From Candidatus Solibacter usitatus (GTDB taxonomy: Bacteria; Acidobacteriota; Terriglobia; Bryobacterales; Bryobacteraceae), in the NCBI GenBank assembly GCA_016213245.1, contig JACRBC010000114.1, positions 1-39,005 on the forward strand: DNA of 39,005 nucleotides, given 5' to 3'. The notes under the pieces were generated by a model. It saw nothing but the letters and a program-made list of their open reading frames with translations. It was not told the origin of the DNA and made no database searches. The position numbers and the translations under genes are program-made. Below are positions 23,285-32,251 of this stretch, one piece after another; the stretch's first letter is position 1; every line of letters starts with the position of its first letter.

Positions 23285-24964
23285 TTGCGACGCGCACTGA
23301 TTGCACTCATGATGGCCGGACTGGCGGTGGGCCGGGCGGACGCTCAGACGCTGAAGGCGACGCCGGTTTCGTTGAGTTTTCAATACACGCTGGGGGCGGC
23401 GACGCTGCCGGCCGCGCAGACGCTGGCTGTGGCGCCGACCAGTGGAGCGTCGTTATTCTTCACTGTGCTGGTGACCGGCGGGGCGTGGGTGACGGTGACC
23501 CCGGACAACGGGAGGACGAACGCGACGTTGAAGGTGCAGGTGAACCCGACGAGCCTGCCGGTGGGGACGTACGCGGCGACGGTGGTGCTGACTCCGACGG
23601 GGGGGACGGCGCTGAACGTGCCGGTGACGTTATCGGTAAAGGCGCCGCCGGCGACGTTGATGGCGACGCCGAGTCCGGTGACGGTCTCCTACACCCGCGG
23701 GGATGTGGTTCCGGACCCGATCGCGCTGAGCCTGACCGGCGGCGGGGCGCTGTTGTCGTACACGCTGACGATATCGGGGGCGACATGGCTGACGGCGACG
23801 CCGAAGAGCGGGATTATCTTCCCGGCGTTCAGCTCGCAGGTGGCGCTGATGGTGGATCCGGCGGGGCTGGCGCCTGGGACGTACAAGGGGACGGTGAAGA
23901 TCGACTCGCCGTCGGCGGCCAACAAGACGCAATCGGTGGACGTGAACCTGACGGTGAATCCGGGACCGCCGGTGCTGACGGCGGTCTTTCCGACGGGGGC
24001 GACGGTGGGATCAGCGGCGGTGACGGTCACGTTGACAGGCAGCAATTTCTATCCCGGCTCGACGGTGACGGCGGGGAGTACGACGCTGGTGGCAAACCTA
24101 TTGGGACCGAGCGCGTTGCAGGCGGCGATTCCCGCGTCGCTGATGGCGACGGCCGGGACAGTGCTGTTGAAGGTGACCAATCCGAACCCGGGCGGGGGCG
24201 TATCGGCGACACAGAGTTTCACGGTGTACCCGCCGGGGCCGCGGATCACGAGCGTGACCAACGGGGCGAGTTTCCAAAACGGCTCGGTGGCGCCGGGAGA
24301 GTTCGTAAGCATCTTCGGAACGGGATTGGGGCCGGATACGATTGTGCCGTTCCAGCCGCCGGCGGGCGGCGCGCCGATCGCCTCGACGCTGGCCGGAGTG
24401 CAGGTGATGTTCGGTGCGACGCCCGCGCCGCTGATTTTCGTGTCGTCGACACAGATCGCCGCCATGGTGCCGTATGGGGTGACGGGAGCGTTTGTGGCGG
24501 TGACGGTGCAGTACAACGCGGCGACGTCGCTGGCCTACCCGGCAGTGGTGGCCGCGGCGGCGCCGGGGCTGTTTGCGCTGGGGTCGTCGGGGGCGGGGGC
24601 GGCGGCGGCGTTCAATGTGAACGAGACGACGGGGGAGTTGACGTTGAACAGCGAGGCGAACCAGGCGTTGAAGGGCAGCACGATCTGGCTGTTCGGGACG
24701 GGCGTGGGGGTGACGGCGCCGGCGGGGAGCGACGGGGCGATTCTCTCGGCGGAGACGCCGTACACTTCACCTGCGGGGGTACTGAACATCGGGGGGACGG
24801 ACGTGACGATGGACTATTTCGGGCACGCTCCGGGGTATGTGTCCGGGCTGGTGCTGATCAAGACGAAGGTCCCGTCGACGATTGCGGCAGGCCGCGCGGT
24901 GCCGGTGACATTGACGGTGAGCGGCGTGGCCAGCCAGACGGGGGTCACGATTGCGGTGAAGTGA
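23285..24964 (+). CDS. Secreted protein with BACON-like, IPT/TIG-like and Solibacter-type C-terminal domains
   Basis: A 559-residue exported protein. A signal peptide (about 1-21, ending GRADAQ) leads to two BACON-like beta-sandwich repeats (about 24-120 and 122-232), each with the pattern of an opening SFQYTLG/SYTRGD, WVTVTP/WLTATP, then LPVGTYAATV/LAPGTYKGTV. An IPT/TIG-like domain follows (about 235-318, PPVLTAVFPTGATVGS). The last 240 residues, beginning ITSVTNGASFQNGSVAPGE, match in pattern the uncharacterised C-terminal domain abundant in Solibacter proteins (TIGR03437-like). Start TTG at 23285 was chosen because GGGAGG lies eight bases upstream and it begins the signal peptide; ATG at 23261 is the alternative. 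Likely cell-surface binding or adhesion; no catalytic motif is seen. Its end overlaps the convergent helicase by 20 bp. Confidence 0.8.
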   Translation: MRRALIALMMAGLAVGRADAQTLKATPVSLSFQYTLGAATLPAAQTLAVAPTSGASLFFTVLVTGGAWVTVTPDNGRTNATLKVQVNPTSLPVGTYAATVVLTPTGGTALNVPVTLSVKAPPATLMATPSPVTVSYTRGDVVPDPIALSLTGGGALLSYTLTISGATWLTATPKSGIIFPAFSSQVALMVDPAGLAPGTYKGTVKIDSPSAANKTQSVDVNLTVNPGPPVLTAVFPTGATVGSAAVTVTLTGSNFYPGSTVTAGSTTLVANLLGPSALQAAIPASLMATAGTVLLKVTNPNPGGGVSATQSFTVYPPGPRITSVTNGASFQNGSVAPGEFVSIFGTGLGPDTIVPFQPPAGGAPIASTLAGVQVMFGATPAPLIFVSSTQIAAMVPYGVTGAFVAVTVQYNAATSLAYPAVVAAAAPGLFALGSSGAGAAAAFNVNETTGELTLNSEANQALKGSTIWLFGTGVGVTAPAGSDGAILSAETPYTSPAGVLNIGGTDVTMDYFGHAPGYVSGLVLIKTKVPSTIAAGRAVPVTLTVSGVASQTGVTIAVK

Positions 24965-27296
24965 GGCGGGCGAGGATGTCGAGCGCGGCCTGTTTGGCGC
25001 CGGCGCCGGTTTCACCGGCGGGACCGGCGCAGGAGGGGCAGCCGTCCTCACAGTCGCAGCGCTGGATGAGGTCGTGCGCGCCGGCCAGCAGTTGAGCAGT
25101 CATGCGGAACAGCGGGGCGCTCTGGCCGATGCCGCCGGGGAAGTTGTCGTAGAGGTGGAGGTTGGGCTCGAAGCCGGGCGGCTGTGAAGCAGTTTGTTCA
25201 GTGAGTGCCACGCCGAGGTCGCGCGGGTCGCACATGAGCAGGAGTGCGGCGACGGTGCGCAGCGCGTTGCCGAGACCGGAGAGGGCGTTGAGCCGTTGGG
25301 TGGGGGTGAGGTGGGGGAAGAGGTCGAGGAAAGGGGCGGGGAAGTGGAGCCAGAAGGAGGTGGAGTGCATCTCCTGTTCGGGCAGGGAGAGGTTGCCGGC
25401 GCCGACGTTTTCGTTGGTATAGAACTTGATCTTCTTGAAGCCGACGATCTGGCGATTGATGCGGACTTCGCCGTGGGCGGCGCGGGCATCTGAAACGGGC
25501 AGGGACTCGAACTCCTCGAGCACCTTGACCTGGGTGTAGTCGATGGCATCGGTATAGTAATCGCACTCGACCTGGCGGACGTAGGCTTTGCGGCCGGTGT
25601 AGTCCATGCGCTCGACCTGGAATTGCCGCGCCTCGTGGAGGTAGATGGCCTTCTCGTGGAGTTCGGTGAGGGCGGCGGGGAAGGCGACTTCGGCGATGAC
25701 GCGTTCCTGGTTGGTGATGTCGACGACGACGAAGTTGTCGCTGGTGACCGAGCGCAGGCTGATGGCGTCGGCGGGGTAGGAGTCCGAGGTCCAGTGCCAG
25801 GCGCCGGCGCTGTGGTGGACGACGCCGAGCTCGTCGAGGAAGCGGCAGAGCTCGGCGGTCGAGTGGGGGCCGAACTTCTCGCCGTCCTGAACAGGGAGCT
25901 CAAAGGCGGCGCACTTCAGGTGGTTGACCAGGATTTCGAGGTTGTCGGGGTTAATGTGGGCGTGTTCGGGGGAGGAGTCGAAAAAGTATTCAGGGTGTTC
26001 GACGATGTACTGATCCAGCGGGGCGCTGGAGGCGATCAGGAGGGCCAGCGAGGTGCCGAGGCGGCGGCCGGCGCGGCCGGCGCGCTGCCAGGAAGAGGCG
26101 ATAGTGCCCGGATAGCCGGCCATGACGACGACGTCGAGCGAGCCGATGTCGATGCCGAGTTCCAGCGCGTTGGTGGCGACGACGGCGCGGACGTCGCCGT
26201 CGCGGAGGCCGCGCTCAATCTCCCGGCGCTCGCGCGGCAGATAGCCGCCGCGGTAGCCGCGGATGGCGCCGGGCGAGGCGGGGGGCTTGCCGCAGGCGTC
26301 CTTCAGGTAGGTGAGCAGGACCTCGGTGGCCAGGCGGTTGTTGGCGAAGACGAGGGTCTGCTGGCCGCGGTTGATGAGCTCGGAGGCGATGCGGCGGGTT
26401 TCGTTGAGGTAGCCGCGGCGGATGCCGAGCTGGCGGTTGACGACCGGCGGGTTGTAGCAGACGAAGTACTTTTCGCCGGCGGGAGCGCCGTTCTGATCGA
26501 TCAGGTCGAACGGCCGGCCGGTGAGGGCCTGGGCGAGCTCGGCGGGGTTGGCGATGGTGGCTGAGCAGCAGATGAACTGGGGGTTGGCGCCGTAGAAGTC
26601 GCATACGCGGCGGAGGCGGCGGAGGACATTGGCGAGGTGGCTGCCGTAGACGCCGCGGTAGTAGTGGAGCTCGTCGATGACGATGTAGCGGAGGTTCTCG
26701 AAGAGCTTGGTCCACTTGGTGTGGTGGGGGAGGATGCCGGCGTGGAGCATGTCGGGGTTGGTGAGGACGACATTGGCTCTTTCGCGGATCTGCTTGCGGG
26801 CGTCCTGGGGAGTGTCACCGTCGTATGTGAAGGCGCGAATGGACGAGCCCATGGCCTCGACAATGGAGTGGAACTCGTGGAGCTGGTCTTCGGCAAGGGC
26901 CTTGGTGGGGAAGAGAAACATGGCCCGGGCTTCGGGGTCGGCGGCGAGGCGGTGGAGGACGGGAAGGTTGTAGCAGAGCGTCTTGCCGCTGGCCGTGGGG
27001 GTGACGACGACGGCGTTGCGGCCCTCCTGGAGCGAGCGGAAGCAGGCGGCCTGGTGGGTGTAGAGCTGGCGGATGCCTTTTTCCTCGAGGACCTTGCGGA
27101 GGGCGGTGGGGAGGCCCTCCGGCATATCTTCGAACTCGCCCGGGCGGGCGGGCTGATGGCGGATGGCGCGGATGGGCGAGTTGGGCTCCTCCATCCAGGC
27201 GCGGAGGCGGGCGATGGCGGAATCGAGGCCGGCGCGGCGGGAGAGGCCGAGGGCGTCAGACTCGCGCGGATCGGGGAGGTCGAGGGAGAGGTTCAC
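24945..27296 (-). CDS. DEAD/DEAH-box helicase with C-terminal Cys cluster (MrfA/Hrq1 type)
   Basis: A 783-residue superfamily 2 helicase. Motif I is TPTASGKT (99-106), motif II is IDELH, motif III is CCSATIANP, and the second lobe has the family pattern VVATNALELGIDIGSLD and SWQRAGRAGRR. The C-terminal half has the MrfA-type region, ending with four cysteines, CDCEDGCPSC (747-756). In B. subtilis MrfA this arrangement binds zinc and the protein unwinds DNA in repair of mitomycin damage; the yeast relative Hrq1 acts on crosslinks. Function here is inferred by homology. Start GTG at 27296, where the protein begins NLSLDLPDP; the open frame continues upstream but the codons there are atypical. 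AAAAGG lies 12 bases before the GTG. Confidence 0.9.
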   Translation of the reverse strand: MNLSLDLPDPRESDALGLSRRAGLDSAIARLRAWMEEPNSPIRAIRHQPARPGEFEDMPEGLPTALRKVLEEKGIRQLYTHQAACFRSLQEGRNAVVVTPTASGKTLCYNLPVLHRLAADPEARAMFLFPTKALAEDQLHEFHSIVEAMGSSIRAFTYDGDTPQDARKQIRERANVVLTNPDMLHAGILPHHTKWTKLFENLRYIVIDELHYYRGVYGSHLANVLRRLRRVCDFYGANPQFICCSATIANPAELAQALTGRPFDLIDQNGAPAGEKYFVCYNPPVVNRQLGIRRGYLNETRRIASELINRGQQTLVFANNRLATEVLLTYLKDACGKPPASPGAIRGYRGGYLPRERREIERGLRDGDVRAVVATNALELGIDIGSLDVVVMAGYPGTIASSWQRAGRAGRRLGTSLALLIASSAPLDQYIVEHPEYFFDSSPEHAHINPDNLEILVNHLKCAAFELPVQDGEKFGPHSTAELCRFLDELGVVHHSAGAWHWTSDSYPADAISLRSVTSDNFVVVDITNQERVIAEVAFPAALTELHEKAIYLHEARQFQVERMDYTGRKAYVRQVECDYYTDAIDYTQVKVLEEFESLPVSDARAAHGEVRINRQIVGFKKIKFYTNENVGAGNLSLPEQEMHSTSFWLHFPAPFLDLFPHLTPTQRLNALSGLGNALRTVAALLLMCDPRDLGVALTEQTASQPPGFEPNLHLYDNFPGGIGQSAPLFRMTAQLLAGAHDLIQRCDCEDGCPSCAGPAGETGAGAKQAALDILARLTSPQS

Positions 27297-27370
27297 GGCG
27301 TAATTTCGCCTTTTGTTTGCTAGCGTACACAAAGCAGCGGCGAAGCGCAAGTGGAGAGGAGTCGCGGCGG

Positions 27371-27688
27371 CTAGCGGCCCGCGGCCGATGAACGGACGAA
27401 CTCGTAGCGCTCAAGCGTGGCGGCGAAGGCGTTCTGGCCGTGATTGCGGCGAACGACCTTGCCCATGCAGCGCAGGCGGATTTCGCCGATGGTTTTTCCG
27501 GTGGGCAGGCTGATGAGGTACTCGATGGGCTGACCGATCTCCAGGGGTTCGGCGGGCTCGCTGATGAGGACTCCGCCGGAGCTCACGTTCAGTGTCTCGC
27601 CCTTGGACGAGAGCAGGCGGGAGCCGGCCCGGGTGAGCTCGACGGGGAGCCGCAATTCGAATCTTCTGGATCTTCTTTGTTCAGCCAC
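27371..27688 (-). CDS. PilZ-domain protein (c-di-GMP receptor)
   Basis: A 105-residue single PilZ domain. Both ligand motifs are present: RRSRR at residues 5-9 (RxxxR) and NVSSGG at 34-39 (NxSxxG). It would bind cyclic di-GMP and change its partner's activity; the partner is unknown, but type IV pili are encoded 7 kb away. Start GTG at 27686-27688 gives the usual PilZ N-terminus. A good promoter ends just nine bases before that GTG, so the mRNA probably has no leader or a very short one. It is not co-transcribed with the helicase (74-bp gap with its own upstream elements) nor with xerC (139-bp gap). Confidence 0.9.
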   Translation of the reverse strand: MAEQRRSRRFELRLPVELTRAGSRLLSSKGETLNVSSGGVLISEPAEPLEIGQPIEYLISLPTGKTIGEIRLRCMGKVVRRNHGQNAFAATLERYEFVRSSAAGR

Positions 27689-27697
27689 GGTAATTCT

Positions 27698-27726
27698 ATC
27701 TAAGCGCTTTCATGTAGATTGGTCAA
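27698..27726 (-). promoter_or_regulatory. Sigma-70 type promoter of the PilZ gene
   Basis: On the minus strand TTGACC (27721-27726) and TTAGAT (27698-27703) are separated by 17 bp. The -10 ends nine bases before the GTG start, so transcription would begin at or within two or three bases of the start codon. A small CCCAG/CTGGG hairpin (27737-27749) lies just upstream and may be part of the xerC terminator. Confidence 0.6.
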
Positions 27727-27827
27727 GGGCAGATGTCCCAGGCGCTGGGGAATTCGGCCTAGTACTGAGGGGACCTTCGTGCCAATTGACGGGGTGTGTG
27801 GAGCCCGCTCTGACGGTCGCGGCGCTG

Positions 27828-28724
27828 TCAAGCGCGGGGGTGAGACTTGTCGTAAACGCGCATCAAGTCGTAAAGGGAGAGCTGGGTGTACTTCTGGGTG
27901 GTGGACAGGGAGGCATGGCCGAGTAACTCCTGGATGGCGCGGAGATCGGCGCCGGCGGAGAGGAGGTGGGTGGCGTAGGCGTGGCGGAGGGAGTGGGGGT
28001 GAAGGGCTGGGTCGCCGGCCAGCGCGATGGCGTAGGTCTTGAGGATGCCGCGGGCGCCGCGGTCGGAGAGGCGGGCGCCGGCGTGGTTCAGCAATAGCGC
28101 GGGCTCGGCGGGTTGGGGGGGGCGGCAGTCGATGTAGGACTTGAGCGCGGCGAGGGCTTTGCCGGGGATGGGGACCTGGCGCTCTTTGCGGCGCTTGCCG
28201 CGGGCCAGCAGCCAGCCTTCGACGAGGTCGAGATCATCGAGGTTGAGGCCGGTGAGCTCGCTGATGCGCAGGCCGCAGCCGTAGAGGAGCTCGAAGATCG
28301 CCAGGTCGCGCTGGGGGTGGGGACGTTCGAGTTTGCCGGCGGCGATGGAGTCAATCAGAGAGTTGGTCTGCTGCTCGGTGGGAACGGCGGGCAACTGCCT
28401 GGGCATCTTGGGCGTGGTGAGGAGCTTGGCCCGATTGATGGTGACGGCGCCCTGGCGGAGGCAGTAGTCGAAGAGGGCGCGGACGGCGGCGAGCTTACGG
28501 CGAATTGTCGGGCGGGAGAGGTTCTGGGTGTGGAGGTGGGCGAGCCATTCGCGAAGCAGGAGCTGGTCGAAGTCCTGGAGTGGCGGGGGAGTGAGCCCTG
28601 GGCGGGAGAAGTAGTCGAGGAACTGGTGGAGATCGGTCTGGTAGCCGCGGAGGGTATGGACGGAGGCGCTTTCACGGCGGAGCGAGTCGAGATACCCGGC
28701 GATCCAGTGTTGAAGGTCAGACAT
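27828..28724 (-). CDS. xerC: Tyrosine recombinase XerC/XerD
   Basis: A 298-residue tyrosine recombinase. Both halves are complete: an N-terminal core-binding domain (about 1-90) and the catalytic domain with R153 (GLRISE), K177 (ARGKRRK), H244 and R247 (HPHSLRH), H270 (GHASLSTT) and nucleophile Y279 (TQKYTQ). Spacing is that of XerC/XerD, which resolve chromosome dimers at dif with FtsK; integrases of mobile elements are less alike. It overlaps the trmFO 3' end by 8 bp. The trmFO-xerC order is the same as in many Firmicutes (gid-codV), which is why I name it XerC, but the sequence alone does not separate C from D. Confidence 0.92.
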   Translation of the reverse strand: MSDLQHWIAGYLDSLRRESASVHTLRGYQTDLHQFLDYFSRPGLTPPPLQDFDQLLLREWLAHLHTQNLSRPTIRRKLAAVRALFDYCLRQGAVTINRAKLLTTPKMPRQLPAVPTEQQTNSLIDSIAAGKLERPHPQRDLAIFELLYGCGLRISELTGLNLDDLDLVEGWLLARGKRRKERQVPIPGKALAALKSYIDCRPPQPAEPALLLNHAGARLSDRGARGILKTYAIALAGDPALHPHSLRHAYATHLLSAGADLRAIQELLGHASLSTTQKYTQLSLYDLMRVYDKSHPRA

Positions 28725-30075
28725 GGGCATCCATGGTTTCGATGGCCTCGATGGCCAGGCGGCAGACCTCGGCGTGGCGGGCCTTCTTGTCGCGCTTGAA
28801 GCGGATGCGGGCCTCCTCATCGAGAGGAGGAAGGAGGTCGAAGGCGATGTTGGCGGGCTGGTAGTGCCTGGGGTCGGCGTGGGCGATGTAGTGGGTGAGG
28901 GAGCCCAGCGCGGTGGCGCGGGGGAGGGGTTGGGGCTGGATGCCGCGGGCGAGCGCGGCGGCGTGGCGGCCGGCCAGCAGGCCGGTGGCGATGGACTCGA
29001 CATAGCCTTCGACGCCGGAGATCTGGCCGGCGAAGAGGATGCGGGGCTGGGACTTGAGCTGCAGGGTATCGTTGAGCAGTTCGGGGCCGTTGACGTAGGT
29101 ATTGCGGTGGATCTGACCGTAGCGGAGGAACTCGGCGTGTTCCAGGCCGGGGATCATGCGGAAGACGCGTTTCTGCTCGGGGAAGGTCATGTAGTTCTGG
29201 AAACCGACCAGGTTGTAGCTGCCGGCGCGCTGATCCTCCTGGCGAAGCTGGACGACGGCGTAGGGCCAGCGGCCGGTGCGGGGGTCGTCGAGGCCGACGG
29301 GCTTCATGGGGCCGAAGCGCAGGGTGTGGTGGCCGCGGCGGGCGATCTCCTCGACGGGCAGGCAGCTTTCGAAGAAGGGGACCTTTCCCTGGTGGATGGC
29401 GCGGTCTTCGTCGATGTGGGCGGCGGCGCTTTGGGCGTTGAGGATGGCGTCGACGAGGGCGTCGTACTGCTCGCGGGTGAAGGGGCAGTTGAGGTAATCG
29501 TCGCCTCCGTCGAGCGACTTGCCGTAGCGCGAGGCGGCGAAGACCTGCGCGCGATCGATGGAGCCGGCCTCGACGATGGGACTGATGGAATCGTAGAAGT
29601 AGAGGTTGCCGCTGCCTGTGAGCCCGGCGATGGAGGCGGCCAGGGCGCCGGAGGTGAGCGGGCCGGTGGCCACGACGGTGATGCCATCTTCAGGTATGGC
29701 GGTGACCTCTTCGCGAACCACGGTGATCAGGGGCTCGGACTCGATGGCGGAGGTGACTGCAAGGGAGAAGAGGTCGCGGTCGACGGTGAGGGCGTGGCCG
29801 CCGGGGACGCGCGAAGCCGCGGCGGCCTGCATGGCGAGAGAGCCGAGGCGGCGGAGCTCGTGCTTGAGAAGCCAGGAGGCGGTGTTTTCAGAGTCCGACT
29901 TCAGCGAGTTGGAACAGACCAGCTCGGCAAAGCCGGCGGTGGTGTGGGCGGGCGTGGTGCGCGCGGGGCGCATTTCGTATAGCGTGCAGGGGAGTCCGGC
30001 GCGGGCGATCTGCCAGGCGGCCTCGCTGCCGGCGAGTCCGGCGCCGAGGACGCGGATGATAAGCTGTTGGGTCAA
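28717..30075 (-). CDS. trmFO: tRNA (uracil-5-)-methyltransferase TrmFO (folate-dependent)
   Basis: A 452-residue flavoprotein that makes 5-methyluridine at position 54 of the tRNA T loop, using methylenetetrahydrofolate. The N-terminal FAD-binding motif is LGAGLAGSEAAWQIA and the family core includes YEMRP, LVCSNSLKS, VPGGHALTVDRD, YDSISPIVEAGSID and a C-terminal FAGQISGVEGYVES segment. It is distinct from the SAM-dependent TrmA. Start TTG at 30075 was chosen because the protein then begins TQQLIIRVLGAG, as in other TrmFO; ATG at 30102 would add nine residues. A TACAAT box precedes the TTG by nine bases. It forms an operon with xerC. Confidence 0.95.
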   Translation of the reverse strand: MTQQLIIRVLGAGLAGSEAAWQIARAGLPCTLYEMRPARTTPAHTTAGFAELVCSNSLKSDSENTASWLLKHELRRLGSLAMQAAAASRVPGGHALTVDRDLFSLAVTSAIESEPLITVVREEVTAIPEDGITVVATGPLTSGALAASIAGLTGSGNLYFYDSISPIVEAGSIDRAQVFAASRYGKSLDGGDDYLNCPFTREQYDALVDAILNAQSAAAHIDEDRAIHQGKVPFFESCLPVEEIARRGHHTLRFGPMKPVGLDDPRTGRWPYAVVQLRQEDQRAGSYNLVGFQNYMTFPEQKRVFRMIPGLEHAEFLRYGQIHRNTYVNGPELLNDTLQLKSQPRILFAGQISGVEGYVESIATGLLAGRHAAALARGIQPQPLPRATALGSLTHYIAHADPRHYQPANIAFDLLPPLDEEARIRFKRDKKARHAEVCRLAIEAIETMDAHV

Positions 30076-30117
30076 ACTCTTTCCATTGTAGGGCCGTGCC
30101 ATTGTTAGGTCTGAGCT

Positions 30118-31944
30118 ATGAGACACCTGATTGCATTCTTCCTGCTGATCGCGCCGGCGCTGGCGCAGGAGCCGATTCGCTACACGCTGCGATTTCCGCA
30201 GCCGCACACGCACTACGTCGAGGTGACGGCGTCGGTGCCGGCGGGTAAGCCGGCGATCGAGCTGTTCATGGCGGTGTGGACGCCGGGGTCGTACCTGGTG
30301 CGGGAATACGCGCGCAACGTGGAGGGCTTCAAGGCGGTGGCGCCGGGCGGAAACGAACTCGCATGGCGAAAGACGCGGAAGAACCGCTGGCAGGTGGACG
30401 CCGCCGGCGCGGCGCGGGTGGAGGTGGGTTACAGAGTGTATGCGCACGAGATGAGCGTGCAGGGCAACTGGGTGGATGCCGGGTTCGCGATGCTGAACGG
30501 GGCGCCGAACTTCATGACGCTGGTGGGCGGGGAGAGGCGGCCGTACGAGGTCCGGGTGGAATTGCCGGCGGCGTGGCGCACGTCGATATCGGGAATGAAG
30601 AACGGGAGCGCGGCGAACACGTGGCTGGCGGCGGATTTTGACGAGCTGCTCGATTGCCCCATCTATGCCGGCAGCGCGCCGATTCACGAGTTCGAGGTGG
30701 AGGGCAAAAAGCACTACCTGGTGAACGAGGGCGAGGGGCCGATGTGGGACGGTCCGGCGTCGGCGCGGGACGTGGCCAAGATCGTGGCGGAGTACAGCCG
30801 GCAATGGGGCGGGCTGCCGTATGAGAAATACGTCTTCTTCAACATGATCGTGGAGAGCGGCGGCGGGCTGGAGCACAAGAACTCGACCTGGCTGGGGGCG
30901 AGCCGCTGGGCCTACGGGAACACGCAGGAGGCGCCGGAGAATCCGGCGGCGGTGGGGGAGCGGAGCGGGCGGAGGCCGTCGCGGCTGGGGTGGCTGGGCC
31001 TGGTGAGCCACGAGTACTTCCACCTGTGGAACGTGAAGCGGCTGCGGCCGGTGGAGCTGGGGCCGTTCGACTACGAGAACGAAGTGTACACGCGCAGCCT
31101 GTGGCTGGCCGAGGGGGTGACGTCGTACTACGGGCCGCTGGCGCTGCGGAGGGCGGGGCTATCGACGCGGGAGCAGTTCCTGCGGTCGATGGGGCAGACG
31201 ATCGGGCAGTTGCAGAAGACGCCGGGGCGGCTGGTGACGCCGGTGGAGTCGGCCAGTTTCAACGCCTGGATCCAGCTCTACAGGCCGAACGAGAACTCGC
31301 CGAACACGGCCATCAGCTACTACACGAAGGGAGATGTGGTGGGCTTCCTGCTGGACGCGAAGATCCGGAAGGCGACGGGTGGGGCCAAGTCGCTGGACGA
31401 CGCCATGAAGCTGGCGTATGCGAGGTACGGCGGGGCGCGCGGGTACACGCCCGAGCAGTTCCGGGCGGTGTGCAACGAGGTGGCGAGGGCGGATTTCGGC
31501 GCGTGGTTCAAGAACGCGCTGGAGACCACCGAGGAACTGGACTACAAGGAGGTGCTGGAGTGGTACGGCTTGCGGTTCCGGCCGGAGCCGGCCAGGGGCG
31601 GCGGCGCGCCGCGGATCCTGACGGGGATCAGCGCCAACACGGCGAGCGGGAGGATCGTGGTGAGCGGGCTGCGGCGGGGGACGGCGGGCTACGATGCCGG
31701 CCTGAACGTGGACGACGAAATCCTGGCCGTAAGCGGCTACCGGGTGCGAGCCGAGCAGTGGCCTTCGCGTCTCGAAAACTACAAACCCGGCGAGACCGTC
31801 GACTTGCTCATCTCACGCCGCGACAAGCTGATGACTCTGAAGATGCCAGTGGTGGGAGACAAGCCCCAGGCGTGGGGCCTGGAGGTTCGGCCCGACGCGA
31901 CGGAGGAGCAGAAGGGGCGATTGAAGGGGTGGCTGCGGGAGTAG
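30118..31944 (+). CDS. Secreted M61-family peptidase with PDZ domain
   Basis: A 608-residue protein with a signal peptide (about 1-16, ending ALAQ). The N-terminal beta domain is typical of M61 (WTPGSYLVREYARNV, about 54-68). The zinc site is HEYFH at 298-302 with the third ligand glutamate in WLAEGVTSYY (Glu332); conserved KNS and the GGGLEHKNST segment are present. A PDZ domain lies at about 500-600. Members are periplasmic or exported metallo-aminopeptidases, the best known preferring glycine. ATG at 30118 gives a proper signal sequence. It is divergent from trmFO across about 40 bp; TTAGGT ends seven bases before the ATG and no ribosome-binding site is clear. Confidence 0.9.
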   Translation: MRHLIAFFLLIAPALAQEPIRYTLRFPQPHTHYVEVTASVPAGKPAIELFMAVWTPGSYLVREYARNVEGFKAVAPGGNELAWRKTRKNRWQVDAAGAARVEVGYRVYAHEMSVQGNWVDAGFAMLNGAPNFMTLVGGERRPYEVRVELPAAWRTSISGMKNGSAANTWLAADFDELLDCPIYAGSAPIHEFEVEGKKHYLVNEGEGPMWDGPASARDVAKIVAEYSRQWGGLPYEKYVFFNMIVESGGGLEHKNSTWLGASRWAYGNTQEAPENPAAVGERSGRRPSRLGWLGLVSHEYFHLWNVKRLRPVELGPFDYENEVYTRSLWLAEGVTSYYGPLALRRAGLSTREQFLRSMGQTIGQLQKTPGRLVTPVESASFNAWIQLYRPNENSPNTAISYYTKGDVVGFLLDAKIRKATGGAKSLDDAMKLAYARYGGARGYTPEQFRAVCNEVARADFGAWFKNALETTEELDYKEVLEWYGLRFRPEPARGGGAPRILTGISANTASGRIVVSGLRRGTAGYDAGLNVDDEILAVSGYRVRAEQWPSRLENYKPGETVDLLISRRDKLMTLKMPVVGDKPQAWGLEVRPDATEEQKGRLKGWLRE

Positions 31945-31981
31945 GACTGGGTCGACACTGCTGAAGCAAAGACATCTACTC

Positions 31982-32251
31982 ATGAGCGACTTCAAGCGCA
32001 AGACCAGCGAGCTCCTGGAGCAGATGCGCGGCAGCGGCCATCCGCCCATCCTGACGGTGAATGGCAGAGCCGAACTTGTTGTCCAGGATGCGGCTTCCTA
32101 TCAGAAGCTACTGGATCGCGTGGACAAGATGGAACCACTCGAGGGGATCAAGCGAGGCCGGGCGGACGTCGAAGCCGGGCGGGTGACTCCTTTGAGGGAG
32201 TTCGAGCGAGGGTTCCGAAAAGAACGTGGCATACCAAGTCGTCCTCGCTGA
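31982..32251 (+). CDS. Phd/YefM-type antitoxin (orphaned)
   Basis: An 89-residue protein similar in pattern to Phd/YefM/RelB-associated antitoxins: an N-terminal DFKRKTSELLEQMRGSG helix-turn, ILTVNGRAELVVQDAASYQKLLDRVD (DNA-binding and dimer part), and a charged C-terminal toxin-binding tail. In intact systems it represses its operon and neutralises a ParE/RelE toxin. Here the downstream toxin frame, which overlaps its 3' end by 26 bp, is broken, so the antitoxin appears to be a leftover. ATG at 31982; no strong ribosome-binding sequence. Confidence 0.85.
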   Translation: MSDFKRKTSELLEQMRGSGHPPILTVNGRAELVVQDAASYQKLLDRVDKMEPLEGIKRGRADVEAGRVTPLREFERGFRKERGIPSRPR

